Shown here: positions 34,118 to 42,638 of the stretch, one piece after another
Layout of the letters: each line of letters starts with the position of its first letter
Numbering within the stretch: the stretch's first letter is position 1
Assembly: GCA_026125285.1 (NCBI GenBank)
Contig: JAHCLO010000002.1
Span: 147,115 to 211,114 of the forward strand
Reading direction: 5' to 3'
Length of the DNA stretch: 64,000 nt
Source of the DNA: Verrucomicrobiia bacterium
Lineage (GTDB): Bacteria > Verrucomicrobiota > Verrucomicrobiia > Limisphaerales > JADLHS01
Position numbers and translations under genes: made by a program
Notes under the pieces: generated by a model
What the model saw: the letters and a program-made list of their open reading frames with translations, nothing else
Told to the model about the DNA's origin: nothing
Database searches by the model: none

Positions 34118-34918
34118 ATGAATCGCATCATCGAACGCTTCGCGCAATTGAAGCGCGAGGGCAGAAAAGCGTTTGTCGTCTATATTGGCGCCGGGGATCC
34201 GGATCTGGAGGCCACGCGCCAATTCGCACTGGCGTTTGACCGCGCTGGGGTGGACATCCTCGAACTGGGCGTGCCGTTCAGTGATCCACTCGCCGACGGG
34301 TTGGTGAATCAACTCGCAGCCCAACGCGGATTGGCCTCCGGCACCACTCCGCCCAAACTGCTGGAGACCATCAGCGCCATTCGGCTCGAGTCACAGATTC
34401 CCATTGTGCTCTACATCTACTTCAACTTGATTCACAAGGTTGGCATGGAGCGGTTCATTGCCGATTGCGCTCGCGCGGGCGTGGACGGCTTGCTCGTGCT
34501 CGATTTGCCGCCGGAAGAAAGCGACAACTACGAGGCGCTAATGGCCAAGGCGGGGCTGTGCCAGATCTACTTGGTTGCGCCGACGACCCCAGAGGACCGC
34601 GTGCAAGCCATTGTGAAACGCGGCGCGGGTTTCATTTATTACATTTCCCGCGAAGGCGTTACCGGGATGCAGACCGAAGTCGCGTCGAATCTCGCGCAAC
34701 AGGTGGCGAAGATTCGCGCGCACACGCCGCTGCCCATCGTCGTTGGTTTCGGCATTTCAAATCCGGAACAAGCCGCTGCCGTGGCGAAGGAAGCCGATGG
34801 CTGCGTGGTCGGCAGCGCCGTGGTGAATCAAATTGCCACCAATGGCAAGTCCCTTGAATTGGTGGAGAAACTCGGCAGCTACGTGAATGCGATGGCCGAC
34901 GCGGTGAAATCCATTTAA
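34118..34918 (+). CDS. trpA: Tryptophan synthase alpha subunit
   Basis: TrpA cleaves indole-3-glycerol phosphate to indole and glyceraldehyde 3-phosphate. The 266-residue TIM barrel shows the catalytic glutamate in ILELGVPFSDPLADG with the catalytic aspartate in the same motif, DGLLVLDLPPEES, GFIYYISREGVTGMQ and VVGFGISNPEQ with VVGSAVV for phosphate binding. Length is normal. trpB is not adjacent in this window, so the gene stands apart from a trp operon. A large hairpin follows at 34944-35010. Confidence 0.95.
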   Translation: MNRIIERFAQLKREGRKAFVVYIGAGDPDLEATRQFALAFDRAGVDILELGVPFSDPLADGLVNQLAAQRGLASGTTPPKLLETISAIRLESQIPIVLYIYFNLIHKVGMERFIADCARAGVDGLLVLDLPPEESDNYEALMAKAGLCQIYLVAPTTPEDRVQAIVKRGAGFIYYISREGVTGMQTEVASNLAQQVAKIRAHTPLPIVVGFGISNPEQAAAVAKEADGCVVGSAVVNQIATNGKSLELVEKLGSYVNAMADAVKSI

Positions 34919-34943
34919 TAAGCACGAATCGGGCTCGCTGGTT

Positions 34944-35010
34944 GGGCGCGTCACTCCGCGTGCGCCGTTTCCAGGCAGCCACACGATGGCGCGCACGGAG
35001 TGACGCGCCC
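34944..35010. repeat. Long hairpin between trpA and manC
   Basis: GGGCGCGTCACTCCGCGTGC and GCGCACGGAGTGACGCGCCC face each other over a 21-nt loop, forming a stem of about 20 bp with slight imperfections. No T-run follows on either side. It could stop or stabilise the trpA message, or be a dispersed repeat; the GC-rich arms resemble the repeat sequence near 57784-57900. Confidence 0.65.
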
Positions 35011-35045
35011 TAGGTGGCTCCGTGTCCATCCGTGATTAAAAATCT

Positions 35046-36185
35046 ATGAGCGCAAAAGCAAAGACCGATAACAAAGACCGTTTCGTGATCATCATGGCCG
35101 GTGGACGCGGCGAGCGTTTCTGGCCGGTGAGCCGCGAGCAGACGCCCAAGCAACTCATCAAGCTGCTGGGCGATCGTTCGTTCCTCCAACAGGCCGTGGA
35201 CCGCGTGGCCCCGCTCGTACCGCTGAGGAACATTTTCGTCATTACCAACGCGACCCAGGCGGCGGAAGTGCGGAAGCAGCTGCCCAAGCTGCCCAAGGAC
35301 AATGTCGTGGCCGAACCGATTGGCCGCGACACGTGCGCTGCGGTCACGCTGGGCGCGGCCTTGGTGGGAGCGCGCTCCACCACCGGGGTGATGGCGGTGC
35401 TGCCGGCGGATCACGTGATCCCCGAAGCGAAGAAGTTTCAACAAGTGCTGGCGGATGCGTTTGATCTCGCGTCGCGCGGCCAGGCCATCGTCACCATTGG
35501 CATCAACCCGACCGAGCCGAACACGGGTTATGGTTACATTCGCGTCGGAGAGGCCCTGCCGCCGCCCGTCGGCGTGAAGCGCTACAAAACGGTGTTCCAT
35601 CGCGCCGAGCAATTCGTTGAGAAGCCGAACTACGACACGGCGCTGGGTTACTTGCAGAGCGGCCAGTATCGTTGGAACGCGGGCATGTTCATCTGGAGTT
35701 TCGTCACGGTGACCGAGGGCTTGCAGAAGCACCAGCCGGAAATGTACGAAGCCTGCCAGCGCTGGTTCAAAATCGCCGGCCATCCGGCCAAGCTCAACAA
35801 GTTGCTGGCGAGGGAATATCCCGACATCAAACGCGTTTCCATTGACTATGCTTTGATGGAGAAGGCACACAACGTCATCGTCGCGGACGGCGCGTTTGCG
35901 TGGGACGATCTTGGTTCGTGGACGGCGCTGGCGCGACATCTCAAGGCGGACCCGGAAGGCAATTGCGCGGTGGCGGACTTCATCCACGTGGACGGCGCGC
36001 GGAACATCATCTACGACGCCCGCAGCAAGGCCCGGCGTACGCCCATCGCCGTGGTGGGTTTGCGCGATTCCATTCTGGTGCAAACGGACGATGCCGTGCT
36101 GCTGGCCCACAAGAGTCAGGCGCAGAAGGTGAAGGAACTCGTGAAGCGAATGACCGAGCACGCCAAGTTGCGGAAGCTGGTCTGA
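35046..36185 (+). CDS. manC: Mannose-1-phosphate guanylyltransferase
   Basis: The enzyme makes GDP-mannose from mannose 1-phosphate and GTP for surface polysaccharides and glycolipids. The nucleotide-binding signature FVIIMAGGRGERFWPVSRE is at the N-terminus, followed by PKQLIKLLG, AEPIGRDTCAAV, VLPADHVI, NTGYGYI, FVEKPN and WNAGMFIW. All are typical of the ManC/AlgA N-terminal domain. At 379 residues it lacks a fused phosphomannose isomerase domain. It precedes a small PGPGW membrane protein gene on the same strand. Confidence 0.93.
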   Translation: MSAKAKTDNKDRFVIIMAGGRGERFWPVSREQTPKQLIKLLGDRSFLQQAVDRVAPLVPLRNIFVITNATQAAEVRKQLPKLPKDNVVAEPIGRDTCAAVTLGAALVGARSTTGVMAVLPADHVIPEAKKFQQVLADAFDLASRGQAIVTIGINPTEPNTGYGYIRVGEALPPPVGVKRYKTVFHRAEQFVEKPNYDTALGYLQSGQYRWNAGMFIWSFVTVTEGLQKHQPEMYEACQRWFKIAGHPAKLNKLLAREYPDIKRVSIDYALMEKAHNVIVADGAFAWDDLGSWTALARHLKADPEGNCAVADFIHVDGARNIIYDARSKARRTPIAVVGLRDSILVQTDDAVLLAHKSQAQKVKELVKRMTEHAKLRKLV

Positions 36186-36239
36186 CGCGGGCGGCTGCAG
36201 CGCGCTCGCGGAGACAAATCTCAAATCACTGGGCCAGCA

Positions 36240-36524
36240 ATGGCAGGGGTGCGACAATTTCTCAACCGGATTCGCGTGGCCGTGGGCTTGCGGGACGCGC
36301 CTCCCTTCGTGAGGCGTTTGATCATTGGCGTCATTGGCGGCACGGTGCTGGTGCTCGGGGTGGCAATGGTGGTGTTGCCCGGGCCAGCAATCGTTGTGAT
36401 TCCGCTAGGCCTGGCAATCTTGGGCACGGAATTCATCTGGGCCAGGCGCCTGTTGGGCAAATCCCGCGGTGTATTCCGTCGTGCGAAGCGGCGGTTCTTC
36501 AAAACACCGCGAGGAGGCGGCTGA
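36240..36524 (+). CDS. PGPGW-family small membrane protein
   Basis: A 94-residue protein with two membrane segments (LIIGVIGGTVLVLGVAMVVL and IVVIPLGLAILGTEFIWA) joined by the LPGPAIVVIPLGLAIL stretch that defines the PGPGW family. N- and C-termini are basic and should face the cytoplasm. Function is unknown. It converges with pheT. Confidence 0.8.
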   Translation: MAGVRQFLNRIRVAVGLRDAPPFVRRLIIGVIGGTVLVLGVAMVVLPGPAIVVIPLGLAILGTEFIWARRLLGKSRGVFRRAKRRFFKTPRGGG

Positions 36525-36539
36525 CTTCACAGCGATTCG

Positions 36540-39035
36540 TCACCGGATGACTGCGGCGAGTTTCTCCCGGAGTTGCTCGACCAGTTGCGCGTGCGCCGCG
36601 TTGACTTCGGCATCCGTCAACGTGCGTTCCACATGCCGGTAAGTGAACGCGTAGGCGACGCTCTTCTGGCCCGCAGCTATGCTTCTTCCCCGGAACACGT
36701 CGAACAACTCCACGCCTTCCAGGTTGGCGGGTTTTGCCTTGCGCACCGTTTGCAGCACGGCGTCGTGAGTCACGGTCTCCGGCACGAGCATTGCCACGTC
36801 ACGGCGGATGGCGGGGAACTGCGGCAGCGCTTTGCAGGACTTGGCGGGATTTCGACGCGCGATCAGTTGATTTAGATTCAGCTCGGCCAACAGTACGGCG
36901 TCACGGAGATCGTATTGCTTTGCGAGTTTGGGGGAAAGTTGTCCCAGTTCGCCCAGCGGCAGCTTGCCACCCAGGGCAATCGTGGCGGATTCGAGAAACA
37001 AATCCGTACTCGCCGTCCGGCGGGAGAAGGTGACGCCACGGACGCCAAACTGCTCCAGAAACTCCTCGACGCAGCCTTTGAGGTCCATCAGGTCGAAGGG
37101 GGCATCGCGATCCGCCCCACTCCAGAAAATCGGATGGCGTCTTCCCGTCAGCACAATGGCGATCTGGCGTTCTTCCCTGGCCGCACGGGCAGCATTGTGA
37201 GCGTTGCGGAACACTCGCCCAACCTCGAATAATGCCACGTCGTAGTTCTTGCGCGTGACGTTGTGGCGGAGCGAGTCCAGCAATCCGGGAAGCAGACTTG
37301 GACGCAGCACGTTCATGTCACTGCTCAATGGATTCGCCAGGGGCACGAGACTTTCCACCGGCACGGCCAGTTTGGCGGCGGTGTCCGAGATCAAAGTCTG
37401 TCCCTGCGCTTCATTCAAACCAAGGCCGCACAGGATGCGCCTTGCCTCCGCGATTTGATCGTGAACGGCATCAAAGGTATTTGTGCCGATGGCGCCGCGC
37501 GGCGGGGTGGCTGGGACTTGTTCCAAACCGTGAAGCCGCTCGATCTCCTCGATCAAATCGTTTTCCCGTTTCAAGTCCGCGCGCCAAGTGGGAACGCCAA
37601 ACGCACAATTGTCATTGGTTTGGGTCAGGGCTTCCAGCCCCAACCGGGTGAGATAATTCACCTGGTCGGTATGCGCGATGGCAATGCCCAGTAGCTCGTT
37701 GGTCTTGCCGTAGCGCAGCAGGACCTGTTTCGCCTCAATTGGGTTGGGGCAGGCGTCCACGACGCCTTCGGCAAGCTGGCCACCGGCGGTTTCGAGGATC
37801 AACTGCGCCGCGCGTTGGCTGGCCCAATCACAAATGCCGATGTCCGCCCCACGCTCGAAGCGGTAGCTTGATTCACTGCGCAAGCCGAGCGCCTTGCTGG
37901 TGCGGCGAATGTTCGTCGGCGCGAAATAGGCGCTCTCGATGAGCACATCCACCGTTTGATTGTTGATTTCAGTATTGGCGCCGCCCATGACGCCGGCCAG
38001 GGCAATTCCCTTCTGCTCATCGGCGATGAGCAGCATGTTGCTTGTCAGCGTGTGTTTCTGTCCGTCGAGCGTGATGAACAACTCGCCATCTTCTGCCCGG
38101 CGGATGACGATGGTTGGTTTGCCGCTGTAGCCGCCGACGTCAGGAGACGGATTGGCGACGGTCCCGTCCGCCTCGTTGCCTCGGCGGCTGCCAGCAATGA
38201 GACGATAATCAAAGGCGTGCAGTGGCTGGCCACATTCGAGCATCACGTAGTTGGTCACGTCCACCACGTTGTTGATGCTGCGAATGCCAACTCGCTCCAG
38301 CATCAAACGCAACCAGTCCGGGCTGGGGCCAATGTTCACGCCCCGGACGACGCGGGCGGTGTAGCGCGGGCACAGTTCCGGGTCCTGGATGCGGACAGCG
38401 ACCAGACTGTCGGCGCGGATTTCGGATTTCGGATTTCGGATTTCGGGAATTCGGAGTTGATTTCCCGTGACCGCCGCGATTTCTCGCGCAATACCGATGA
38501 CGCTGTTCAGATCGGGCCGGTTCGGGGTGATTTCTAAGTCAAACACCACGTCGCCGCCGCTCCGGCCGAGATACTCGGCAAAGGGTTGGCCGACGGGAGC
38601 GTCAGCGGGAAGGATGAGCAAACCGTCAACCTGATCAGGCAGGCCGAGTTCCTGCGGGGAACACATCATACCCTGACTGGTGATCCCAAAGACTTTTCGT
38701 TCCTTGATGATAAACGGCTCTTTGTCCCCGGGTTTCATCGGCAACGCGAAGTCCGGCAGGATCAGTGGTACTTTGTCGCCGGGCTGATGGTTCTGCGCGC
38801 CGCAGATGATGGTGCGCTCCCCTTTGCCGTCGTTCACCTTGCAGACCGAGAGCTTGTCAGATGCCGGCACCTTGTCCCGCGTGAGAATTTGTGCAACGAC
38901 GATGCCCTCGAACTCCCCGGAGATTTTTTCCACGCACTCGACTTCGAGGCCGAGCAGGGTAAGGCGTTCCGCCAGTTGTTCCGGCGACCAGTCGAAGTCC
39001 ACGTATTGCTTGAGCCAGTTGAGCGTAACTTTCAT
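36540..39035 (-). CDS. pheT: Phenylalanine-tRNA ligase beta subunit
   Basis: The 831-residue beta subunit holds the tRNA-binding and editing parts: MKVTLNWLKQYVDFDWSPEQ at the start, the EMAP-like tRNA-binding domain (VVAQILTRDKVPASDKLSVC), the B3/B4 editing domain (YTARVVRGVNIGPSPDWL), B5 and the C-terminal anticodon-binding domain (YAFTYRHVERTLTDAEV). pheS lies 2.7 kb away on the other strand. Two repeat-derived stretches are in frame: four AAATCCG heptamers, read as IRNPKSEIRADS near residues 195-207, and about 22 residues at 281-303 (GSRRGNEADGTVANPSPDVG) between HAFDYRLIA and PTIVIRRAEDGE. Neither should belong to the normal protein. Confidence 0.95.
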   Translation of the reverse strand: MKVTLNWLKQYVDFDWSPEQLAERLTLLGLEVECVEKISGEFEGIVVAQILTRDKVPASDKLSVCKVNDGKGERTIICGAQNHQPGDKVPLILPDFALPMKPGDKEPFIIKERKVFGITSQGMMCSPQELGLPDQVDGLLILPADAPVGQPFAEYLGRSGGDVVFDLEITPNRPDLNSVIGIAREIAAVTGNQLRIPEIRNPKSEIRADSLVAVRIQDPELCPRYTARVVRGVNIGPSPDWLRLMLERVGIRSINNVVDVTNYVMLECGQPLHAFDYRLIAGSRRGNEADGTVANPSPDVGGYSGKPTIVIRRAEDGELFITLDGQKHTLTSNMLLIADEQKGIALAGVMGGANTEINNQTVDVLIESAYFAPTNIRRTSKALGLRSESSYRFERGADIGICDWASQRAAQLILETAGGQLAEGVVDACPNPIEAKQVLLRYGKTNELLGIAIAHTDQVNYLTRLGLEALTQTNDNCAFGVPTWRADLKRENDLIEEIERLHGLEQVPATPPRGAIGTNTFDAVHDQIAEARRILCGLGLNEAQGQTLISDTAAKLAVPVESLVPLANPLSSDMNVLRPSLLPGLLDSLRHNVTRKNYDVALFEVGRVFRNAHNAARAAREERQIAIVLTGRRHPIFWSGADRDAPFDLMDLKGCVEEFLEQFGVRGVTFSRRTASTDLFLESATIALGGKLPLGELGQLSPKLAKQYDLRDAVLLAELNLNQLIARRNPAKSCKALPQFPAIRRDVAMLVPETVTHDAVLQTVRKAKPANLEGVELFDVFRGRSIAAGQKSVAYAFTYRHVERTLTDAEVNAAHAQLVEQLREKLAAVIR
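38127..38191. repeat. Palindromic repeat in frame inside pheT
   Basis: GTAGCCGCCGACGTCAGGAG on the left is matched on the right by TCGTTGCCTCGGCGGCTGC, giving imperfect inverted arms over 65 nt. The core resembles the AGCCGAC/GTCGGCT repeats at 2974 and 48632. It encodes the extra stretch in the B3/B4 region. Confidence 0.7.
38416..38443. repeat. Four tandem heptamers (AAATCCG on the coding strand) inside pheT
   Basis: Four exact units of 7 nt. The same four-unit array in the same coding orientation lies in the giant ATPase gene at 48593-48620. Three units span seven codons, so the peptide repeat is EIRNPKS. Confidence 0.9.
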
Positions 39036-39068
39036 TTCAATTTAAGGCCGGCAAGCCTACCGGATGCT

Positions 39069-40274
39069 TCAGCAAAAGCGAATCCCGTTTTGGCGCAGGC
39101 GGCGATGGATTTCCCGCACATGCCGATGATCGCGGGTTTCCAAGGTGCAGAACACGTTCACTGTGGACACATCGGCGCCGGCGAAAGCGCGGTCATGGGT
39201 TACTTCCTTGATGCTGGCGCCGGCCTCCGCGAGCAGGCGCGCCAGTTTCGCCAGACCGCCCGGGCGGTCACTGATGACGACGGTGAAACGCGTGAGTCGG
39301 CCATCCACGACCAGCCCCTTCTCGATCACGCGATCAAGAATGTTCGGGTCAATGTTGCCGCCGCACAAGGCCAGGACCACGCATTTGCCGCGGAGATGGT
39401 TCAATTTGCCAGAAAGGCACGCCGCCAGCGGGGTTGCGCCCGCGCCTTCCACGACCGATTTCTCCAACTCCAATATGCGCAGGATGGCCAGGGCGATTTC
39501 ATCCTCGCTGACACGCACAACTTCATCCACCAGCGACTTGGCGATGGTGAAGGCATACGCACCGATTTGCGGCACGCTAAGACCATCCGCCAGTGTGGTG
39601 GCTCCGGGAATCTTCACCGGTCTGCCGGCCCGCAAGGCTTTGGTAAAAGTCGGTGCGCGAAAAGACTCGACACCTACGACGCGAAGCTTGGGGCTGCGAG
39701 CTTTGAGCGCCGCTGCGACTCCGGCAATCAATCCGCCCCCGCCGATGGGGACAACCACTGCTTCCACTTCCGGGACTTGCTCCAGAATTTCCAAGCCCAT
39801 TGTGCCCTGCCCGGCAATGATGGCCGGATCGTCATAGCCGTGGATATAGCGAAGTCCGTTCGCCTGGCTCAACCGCTCTGCCTCCGCCTTGGCGGCGGCA
39901 AATGTCTCGCCATGGAGAATCACATTCGCTCCGAAGCGCCGGCAGGTGCTGCTCTTGATCAGCGGTGCAAAACGCGGCATCACCACTGTGACCGGAATGT
40001 CGAGCAACGCGCCATGATACGCGAGGCCGAGCGCGTGGTTGCCGGCTGACGCTGCGATGACGCCCCTGGCGCACTGCTGCCCGGACAACTGAAGCAGCGC
40101 GTTGCGGGCACCGCGTTCCTTGAAGCTGCCCGTGCGCTGGAGGTTGTCCAATTTGCAGAAAATGCGCATCCCGGTCAGGTCGGAGAGGGCGGCTGATTCG
40201 ATACACGGTGAGAGCAGCACGCCGCCCCGGATCCGTCGGCGGGCCTGGTCAATTTCGCGCAGCAAGGATTTCAT
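39069..40274 (-). CDS. ilvA: Threonine ammonia-lyase (threonine dehydratase) with ACT domain
   Basis: The PLP enzyme deaminates threonine to 2-oxobutyrate, the entry to isoleucine synthesis. PLP lysine is in RTGSFKERGARNA, with ASAGNHALGLAY and the glycine loop VVPIGGGGLIAG. The C-terminal 70 residues (RFTVVISDRPGGLAKLARLL and EVTHDRAF) form one ACT domain. At 401 residues with a single ACT domain it resembles the short TdcB/IlvA form. It feeds the same pathway as ilvB at 8776-10695. It is downstream of pheT in order but separated by only 33 nt from its start, on the same strand. Confidence 0.92.
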   Translation of the reverse strand: MKSLLREIDQARRRIRGGVLLSPCIESAALSDLTGMRIFCKLDNLQRTGSFKERGARNALLQLSGQQCARGVIAASAGNHALGLAYHGALLDIPVTVVMPRFAPLIKSSTCRRFGANVILHGETFAAAKAEAERLSQANGLRYIHGYDDPAIIAGQGTMGLEILEQVPEVEAVVVPIGGGGLIAGVAAALKARSPKLRVVGVESFRAPTFTKALRAGRPVKIPGATTLADGLSVPQIGAYAFTIAKSLVDEVVRVSEDEIALAILRILELEKSVVEGAGATPLAACLSGKLNHLRGKCVVLALCGGNIDPNILDRVIEKGLVVDGRLTRFTVVISDRPGGLAKLARLLAEAGASIKEVTHDRAFAGADVSTVNVFCTLETRDHRHVREIHRRLRQNGIRFC

Positions 40275-40359
40275 CCGCGGAGAAAGGTTTTCCGAATTGA
40301 ATCACCGGAACAAGCAAAACCCGGATTGCCCAAAGTGGCCGCTGCAAGCCAAGCCGGCC

Positions 40360-41142
40360 TCAGAACTGGATGCGGTAGCCGGCGCCCCAGGCGTCCACGC
40401 CACCCGTATCGAACATCCAGCCGCCGGATTGATGATCAATAAAGAGCATGAGCTGATGCTGCGGGTAGCGAGGTAGGGCCAGGGTGAATTCGATGGGCAG
40501 CCAGTACTTCAGGTGCGACCGATGTTCGCCTTCATGCCGCCGCTGGTCGGCGGTCCAGATCTTGGCGGAATAAGAAAGGCCGCCACCAACGGCAAAGGTT
40601 GTGGAAACGTATCGGTTCCAGGGAAAGTTCCGCCACCGAAACTTAAGCCCCAGGTTGTAGTCAGGGAACATCTGCTTGTCGTCCTCGTCCACCAAGGTGA
40701 GCATGAAGGGAAGCTCAAGCTGCGGTTGCACGCGGAACTTCCAGAGTTGCCAGTCGAACTCCCGCAGCCGGTAGGCCGCCGTCAAATTGTATGTTAAACC
40801 GCTGCCCGGGCCGTCGAAATCCTTGTAGTTGAGCGAGAAGTAGTCATGGACCCGGGTGTCAGAAATAACAGCCACACCGACCGAAAACGACCATCGCTCC
40901 ATTGTTTTGATTTTGTCGAACAGTCGCTCCCGCTGCGGCTCCGCGACGGACGCCGCTCCGCTGTCTGGATTCTGTCGCTCTCTGTTTACCCAAGCCTCCG
41001 ACTCGACTGGAGTCAGTCCTGCAAGACTGGTCGGAAGTTGGAAGAGGTTTGAGGTTTGGGCCGTCGCATCCTGTTGACAAAGGCTGAGGAACCACAGCAA
41101 TCCCACAAGTAGGTGGCCGAATCGGCGGTTATGCATTCGCAT
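40360..41142 (-). CDS. Outer-membrane beta-barrel-like protein
   Basis: From ATG 41142 the protein has 260 residues with a signal peptide (hydrophobic LLVGLLWFLSLCQQ, cleavage near ATAQ). The mature part alternates polar and aromatic residues in beta-strand style: SFSVGVAVISDTRVHDYFSL, AYRLREFDWQLWKFRVQPQL, LMLFIDHQSGGWMFDTGGV. The last residue is Phe (GAGYRIQF), as expected for a barrel inserted by the BAM machinery. The exact family, possibly a PagL-like or transporter barrel, is not clear. Confidence 0.6.
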   Translation of the reverse strand: MRMHNRRFGHLLVGLLWFLSLCQQDATAQTSNLFQLPTSLAGLTPVESEAWVNRERQNPDSGAASVAEPQRERLFDKIKTMERWSFSVGVAVISDTRVHDYFSLNYKDFDGPGSGLTYNLTAAYRLREFDWQLWKFRVQPQLELPFMLTLVDEDDKQMFPDYNLGLKFRWRNFPWNRYVSTTFAVGGGLSYSAKIWTADQRRHEGEHRSHLKYWLPIEFTLALPRYPQHQLMLFIDHQSGGWMFDTGGVDAWGAGYRIQF

Positions 41143-41227
41143 GAAATGCCGGTGTCTAAACGAAACGGTCGGACAGGTCCAGAAGTTGTTCACTCAGTTG
41201 TTTGCTGACGCAAAGCGTCGGCACAGA

Positions 41228-42391
41228 TTATTTGACCACGGGCTTTGTCGCCTCGGCTATCGGTGCAGCCACCCGTGGAAAAGCCGCCTGATAGTCCTCG
41301 CCCAACAACGCCGCCACCGTGGCTGCCACCTGGCTTTGCGTCACCCGGACACAATTAGTCCGCTCCCCAAGCGGCGGGGTGTCCGGCCCCAATACTGCAA
41401 TCCAGGTATTCTCCGCCCCCGCAATCTTCGCACTGTGATGCCGCCAATCCTGCGGGCCGGAGCCGCGTCCGTGGTCGGTAGTGATGATGAAGCTGGTGGT
41501 GTCGCGATAGGTGGGCATGGATTGCACGGTCTCCCAGAGTTGTCGGATAAACCGGTCCACGTGGTGCGCAGCGTAGAGGTAACAGTCGTAACGGCCATCG
41601 TGTGCCCATTCGTCGGTTTCCGCAAAAGCCACATAAAAGGCGCGGGGTTGTGCCTGCTTCACGTGCGTCAGCGCGGCCTGGAAGGTGATTGAATCCATGA
41701 TGACACCTGACCAGATGGGCGTCGTGTTCTGGACTAACTCCTCCAACTCAGATGCAACCTTCAAACTGCGGGCGGCCTCGGCCGGCAGGGAAAAGCCGCT
41801 CCACACCGGCAGTTGGCTGCGCCCGGCGTTGAGAATCCAAGGGATCACGTCCCAGTTGACCACCGCGGTGACCTTGCCTCGAAAACCTGGTCGGGTATTG
41901 AGCCATTCAAAGACGTTGGTGTTGGGATTGGGAATCTTGTTGTTGCTGTCAATGCGCGGGTCCACCAACCCGGTGAGAAACTCGCTGTACCCCGGATAGG
42001 AAAACCGCTTGTCATTCACGATCTGTGAAAAACTGCCCTTGGCTTGATTGCCGTAAATCTGGCCCTTGGCCGCCACCTGGCTCCACAGGAAGGGCAGCAA
42101 CGCCTGTCGTCGCTCCTCGGGCGTCGGGCGCCAAAACTGCCGCTTCAATCCCTCAACGTCCTTCACGCCGCCTTGCTCTTTCGCAAGCAGGGCTTCCTCG
42201 GCCCCGGTGAACACCTCCTGCCAGCGCAAACCGTCGGTGGTGATCAGAAACACATTGTGGGTCTTAGCTTCAGCGGCGCTCACCTCGCTCCAACAAACAA
42301 GACATGAGGTTGCCATTGCGAAAATCCAAGTCCGCACTGACGGCCATCGGCCAAGAGTGAGCCGTGCTGTTGTTCGTGGAATCATGCTCAT
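41228..42391 (-). CDS. Secreted alkaline-phosphatase-superfamily protein (type I phosphodiesterase / sulfatase-like)
   Basis: The start at ATG 42391 (or 42385) gives about 387 residues with a long N-terminal region and signal peptide (TWIFAMATSCLVCWSEVSAA). After it come VFLITTDGLRWQEVFTGAEE, with the metal-binding aspartate and threonine nucleophile region, KRFSYPGYSEFLTG, ETDEWAHDGRYDCYL and SFIITTDHGRGSG. The D, D-H and D-H-G motifs are those of metal-dependent phosphodiesterases and sulfatases of the alkaline phosphatase superfamily. Substrate is not predictable. It is divergent from the flotillin gene. Confidence 0.75.
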   Translation of the reverse strand: MSMIPRTTARLTLGRWPSVRTWIFAMATSCLVCWSEVSAAEAKTHNVFLITTDGLRWQEVFTGAEEALLAKEQGGVKDVEGLKRQFWRPTPEERRQALLPFLWSQVAAKGQIYGNQAKGSFSQIVNDKRFSYPGYSEFLTGLVDPRIDSNNKIPNPNTNVFEWLNTRPGFRGKVTAVVNWDVIPWILNAGRSQLPVWSGFSLPAEAARSLKVASELEELVQNTTPIWSGVIMDSITFQAALTHVKQAQPRAFYVAFAETDEWAHDGRYDCYLYAAHHVDRFIRQLWETVQSMPTYRDTTSFIITTDHGRGSGPQDWRHHSAKIAGAENTWIAVLGPDTPPLGERTNCVRVTQSQVAATVAALLGEDYQAAFPRVAAPIAEATKPVVK

Positions 42392-42638
42392 GGGTCGGAT
42401 GAATTTGTCGGGGCAACGATAGGCGCGGCCCCGATTCCATGACCAGCCAAATCTGTATGCGGCCAGCATGTTGTGGTTCCACCGGCGACTGCAAAATCCG
42501 TCAGGAATTATATTGGCCAACAAATCCAGTTTTTGATACCCACAAGTCAGTTCCGGGAAGCGGTCGCCGGCAGTGGAAGTGGTTTTCAAGATCAGCGCGC
42601 TTCGTCGGGCGGGAAAACTCAACAACTACCCAAATCCT

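Noticed and set aside
34944..35010. Hairpin after trpA considered as a bidirectional terminator
   Set aside because: It lacks T-runs and the arms resemble dispersed GC-rich repeats, so it is listed as a repeat only.
38416..38443. Heptamer array considered as a CRISPR or minisatellite locus
   Set aside because: The units are directly adjacent without spacers, only four copies long and translated within pheT.
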